From NCBI GenBank assembly GCA_019116145.1, contig DXCG01000030.1:1-41216 (forward strand): a stretch of 41,216 nt of DNA. The letters are read 5' to 3'. Shown in pieces: positions 38,920 to 41,216 of this stretch; the first letter of the stretch is position 1, and every line of letters starts with the position of its first letter. The translations under genes were made by a program, and so were the position numbers. The notes under the pieces were generated by a model. The model did not search any database. It saw only the letters and a list, made by a program, of their open reading frames with translations, and was not told the DNA's origin. The stretch is from Candidatus Phocaeicola gallistercoris. GTDB taxonomy: Bacteria; Bacteroidota; Bacteroidia; Bacteroidales; Bacteroidaceae.

Positions 38920-38950
38920 AAAAAAAGCCTGCAAACAAAATAGTTTGCAG
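38920..38950 (-). terminator. Intrinsic terminator of the PCMD lipoprotein gene
   Basis: CTGCAAAC-aaaata-GTTTGCAG stem at 38929-38950, followed on the minus strand by a T-tract (A-tract 38920-38926 on +). Confidence 0.75.
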
Positions 38951-38982
38951 ACCTTTTAAAATGCTATAACGATAGGTAATGA

Positions 38983-40581
38983 TTATTCTGATACTAATTC
39001 AAAATCATCAACAATCAAAGTACTTTCAGGAGCACCCCAGAACTTATCTCCATCTTTACTTGCCGAACAAATGATAGTCATACGGTAGTTGGTATCGGCA
39101 TTGTATTCTTTCTTCCATTCCAACTCCAAGTTGAACTCTTTCCAGTCGGCTTGTTCGCCTCCAGTCAGTTGGGCAATGGCAGCCACACGACTCGAATTAT
39201 AAATATTATTTTCTGCATCAGCCTCACCGGTCAGACAGTCTGTCCATTTACTAGTATCGTATTCATCTGTTTCATACAGTACCACGCTAATCATAAACTC
39301 ATCGGTCTTGGTTTCATCTAAAACAGCCTGATGGCAATGCTGATCGTATGGCTCTTCATTGACAATGTAATATTCCGGACCCGGAGTGTATTTATACCAT
39401 CCTTTCAAAGAAAGCGGTTTCTTGTCGTAAGGGATACCAAACTTTGTACTCTTCAAGGTAGAAGATACGTTAATAATGAAATTACCAAGGAACAGAGAAC
39501 CTGTTGTTACTTTTGGAACCTTCGCAATAAACATATCCATTCCTTTTGTATCGATAGATTTTATCAAAGCAGCTTTTTCACCGGAATGTGCATCATCGGT
39601 TTCCATTACTACATAACTATCGGTAAGATTCATACCTTTCAACATTTGGGCACCGGCGTTACTTGAGCACCACCCTGTCGGATTGTAGAAAGTCATATCA
39701 GGTGCCTGACCTTCTACACCTGCAGTCCAATCTTCAAAATCATAAATAGCCATGCTACCGGCAATAGAGACTTTATATTCTGCCACGGTACCATCTTCAG
39801 CTGTTACGGTATAAGTCACCACTTTCCCGTTTGAAAAATCTTGAGCTTCCCCACTTGCCGGAGTAACTGTTGCCTTATCGGAAACTTCAACTGTAGGAAC
39901 AAGTGCTTTCAAATATTCTGCTTTTGCAGTATCTGCAACCATAAAAGAAATCGTTTTGGTTGCTTCATCGATTGTCGGCTGAACAACAACCAACGAATCT
40001 ACTTCAGCAACTTCTCTATCAAATACGAAAGATAATATCTTAGCCTCGCTGCTCTCATTTCCAGTCAACTGGTCGCCTTCGTAAGTTACTTTCACTGTAT
40101 AACTTACAGGATTACCCCCCACAGCAACTTCGTCTATATCCAAATCGAGAGCCAACTTTCCATTAGAGAAACGACCTGAAGCATTGATTCTGGCAGCAAG
40201 CAAACCAGTCTTATCCAAATTGGACGTAGCCGTAAATGTATATGCGCCATTTCCAGCGTCAACCAACTGACAATCTTTCAAATCGATAGTTCCTAAATCC
40301 AAATTTACAAATGAAAAATTCGTAATCTGCATATTAACAGCAGCATCACCGGCTTTTGTTACTGTAATCATCTGAGAAGAGACTGTTCCCAAAGGTGCTT
40401 CTTGCCCCGATTCCAAAACCATCTTAACATCCAATACTCCTTTATATTTCCCTACAAACTGGTCACTAATTGTGGTAGTCTGCCCCGGAACTACAGGAGT
40501 TTCCTCATCATCGCTACAAGCCGTAAATATGCTTACAGAACACAATACAGCAAATACGTAAAAAAATAAATTTTTTTTCAT
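38983..40581 (-). CDS. PCMD-domain surface lipoprotein (putative carbohydrate metabolism domain)
   Basis: Lipoprotein signal MKKNLFFYVFAVLCSVSIFTAC|SDDEE. Middle DUF5018/Ig-like segment ending FSNGKVVTYTVTAEDGTVAEYKVSIAG. C-terminal YDFEDWTAGVEG...WYKYTPG...LIVDDFELVSE, PCMD-like. Confidence 0.75.
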   Translation of the reverse strand: MKKNLFFYVFAVLCSVSIFTACSDDEETPVVPGQTTTISDQFVGKYKGVLDVKMVLESGQEAPLGTVSSQMITVTKAGDAAVNMQITNFSFVNLDLGTIDLKDCQLVDAGNGAYTFTATSNLDKTGLLAARINASGRFSNGKLALDLDIDEVAVGGNPVSYTVKVTYEGDQLTGNESSEAKILSFVFDREVAEVDSLVVVQPTIDEATKTISFMVADTAKAEYLKALVPTVEVSDKATVTPASGEAQDFSNGKVVTYTVTAEDGTVAEYKVSIAGSMAIYDFEDWTAGVEGQAPDMTFYNPTGWCSSNAGAQMLKGMNLTDSYVVMETDDAHSGEKAALIKSIDTKGMDMFIAKVPKVTTGSLFLGNFIINVSSTLKSTKFGIPYDKKPLSLKGWYKYTPGPEYYIVNEEPYDQHCHQAVLDETKTDEFMISVVLYETDEYDTSKWTDCLTGEADAENNIYNSSRVAAIAQLTGGEQADWKEFNLELEWKKEYNADTNYRMTIICSASKDGDKFWGAPESTLIVDDFELVSE

Positions 40582-40759
40582 TCTACTTTAGTTTAATTAT
40601 TATTTAAAAAGAAGCACATGTTTCACACATGTTGCTCAAGTTTTTTCCACCGCAAAGTAACAGACATTTCAAAACCCCTGCAAGGTCTATTTATCGTATT
40701 TTTATCCTTTTCTTTAAGTAATATCCTAAAAAATCCCTCAAACGAGCCTTTTTTAATAG

Positions 40760-40777
40760 AAAAATAGGTCTATTTTT
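40760..40777 (-). terminator. Weak candidate terminator downstream of the PEP/pyruvate-binding gene
   Basis: AAAAATA-GGTC-TATTTTT inverted repeat in the AT-rich 3' intergenic region. Confidence 0.3.
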
Positions 40778-40842
40778 TTAGAACGCACTCCTTTTCTCCT
40801 TCTACAACAAAACAAAAAAAGAAATATTCCGGTAACATTTTT

Positions 40843-41216
40843 TTATTGAGGCAACAGAACTACCCCAATCTTCTTCTTCCCGTTCATTTTTACAGTCAGA
40901 TTTTTATCAAAACGCACCCACCGAACGAATTTTGTTTCTGCAACTGCCGGCATTTTATCTAATAACGTTTGATTGTAAATGCCATCATGAATGAAAGCAT
41001 TTATCGTGAAATATCCGACACCAAACGAGGTCAAATTTTGAAAGAAATGTGTTCCTTGGCTCGGGTCTACACGATAATTGGTCAGCCCAGCCTCGACAAT
41101 GACTCTTGCAGCCGATATATTCGGCCATTTAACCGGAACACCTAGCCACGTATCGCTGCTTCCCCATCTTCCTGGACCTATCAGGACATAATGCTTCCCT
41201 TCATCTAAAAATTGCC
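40843..41216 (-). CDS. C-terminus of a PEP/pyruvate-binding (pyruvate phosphate dikinase-like) protein, truncated by the window edge
   Basis: The open frame runs past the listed Met to the window edge: QFLDEGKHYVLIGPGRWGSSDTWLGVPVKWPNISAARVIVEAGLTNYRVDPSQGTHFFQNLTSFGVGYFTINAF..., which I recognise as the C-terminal region of Bacteroidetes PPDK_N-type proteins. Confidence 0.75.
   Translation of the reverse strand, partial: QFLDEGKHYVLIGPGRWGSSDTWLGVPVKWPNISAARVIVEAGLTNYRVDPSQGTHFFQNLTSFGVGYFTINAFIHDGIYNQTLLDKMPAVAETKFVRWVRFDKNLTVKMNGKKKIGVVLLPQ

Noticed and set aside
1-41216. CRISPR array, tRNA/rRNA, transposon, prophage or toxin-antitoxin locus
   Set aside because: No regularly spaced repeats, no structural RNA signatures, and no integrase, transposase or phage proteins were recognised anywhere in the window.

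Overview
The window is a Bacteroidetes (probably Bacteroidales) chromosomal segment. This rests on protein family resemblance, TAnnTTTG-type promoter elements, a MurF-Alr fusion, a GSCFA protein, PCMD and TonB_C proteins, and a complex I operon without nuoEFG. It is almost entirely coding and mostly core genome. From left to right it carries: 3' end of cdsA (+); surE-lpxB (-); parA-parB-DUF5683-lytic transglycosylase-rsh (+); a divergent GH43 (-) and uncharacterised clan GH-D-like hydrolase (+); a nucleotidyltransferase (-); tamB plus a lipoprotein-type TamA/TamL (+); GSCFA and murF-alr (-); dxs-trkA (+); an 11-gene-equivalent complex I operon nuoA-B-CD-H-I-J-K-L-M-N (+); two tandem paralogous secreted proteins, each with two TonB C-terminal-like repeats (-); a PCMD-type lipoprotein (-); and the 3' end of a PEP/pyruvate-binding (PPDK-like) protein (-). 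I saw no rRNA, tRNA, CRISPR array, transposase or phage genes. I did not find a clear-cut novel defence or mobile system. The least explained elements are the tandem double-TonB_C gene pair with its conserved leader, the GH-D-like enzyme, the TamL/TamB pair, and the 342-bp surE/parA intergenic region. All family calls come from reading the sequence by eye. No database search was run.
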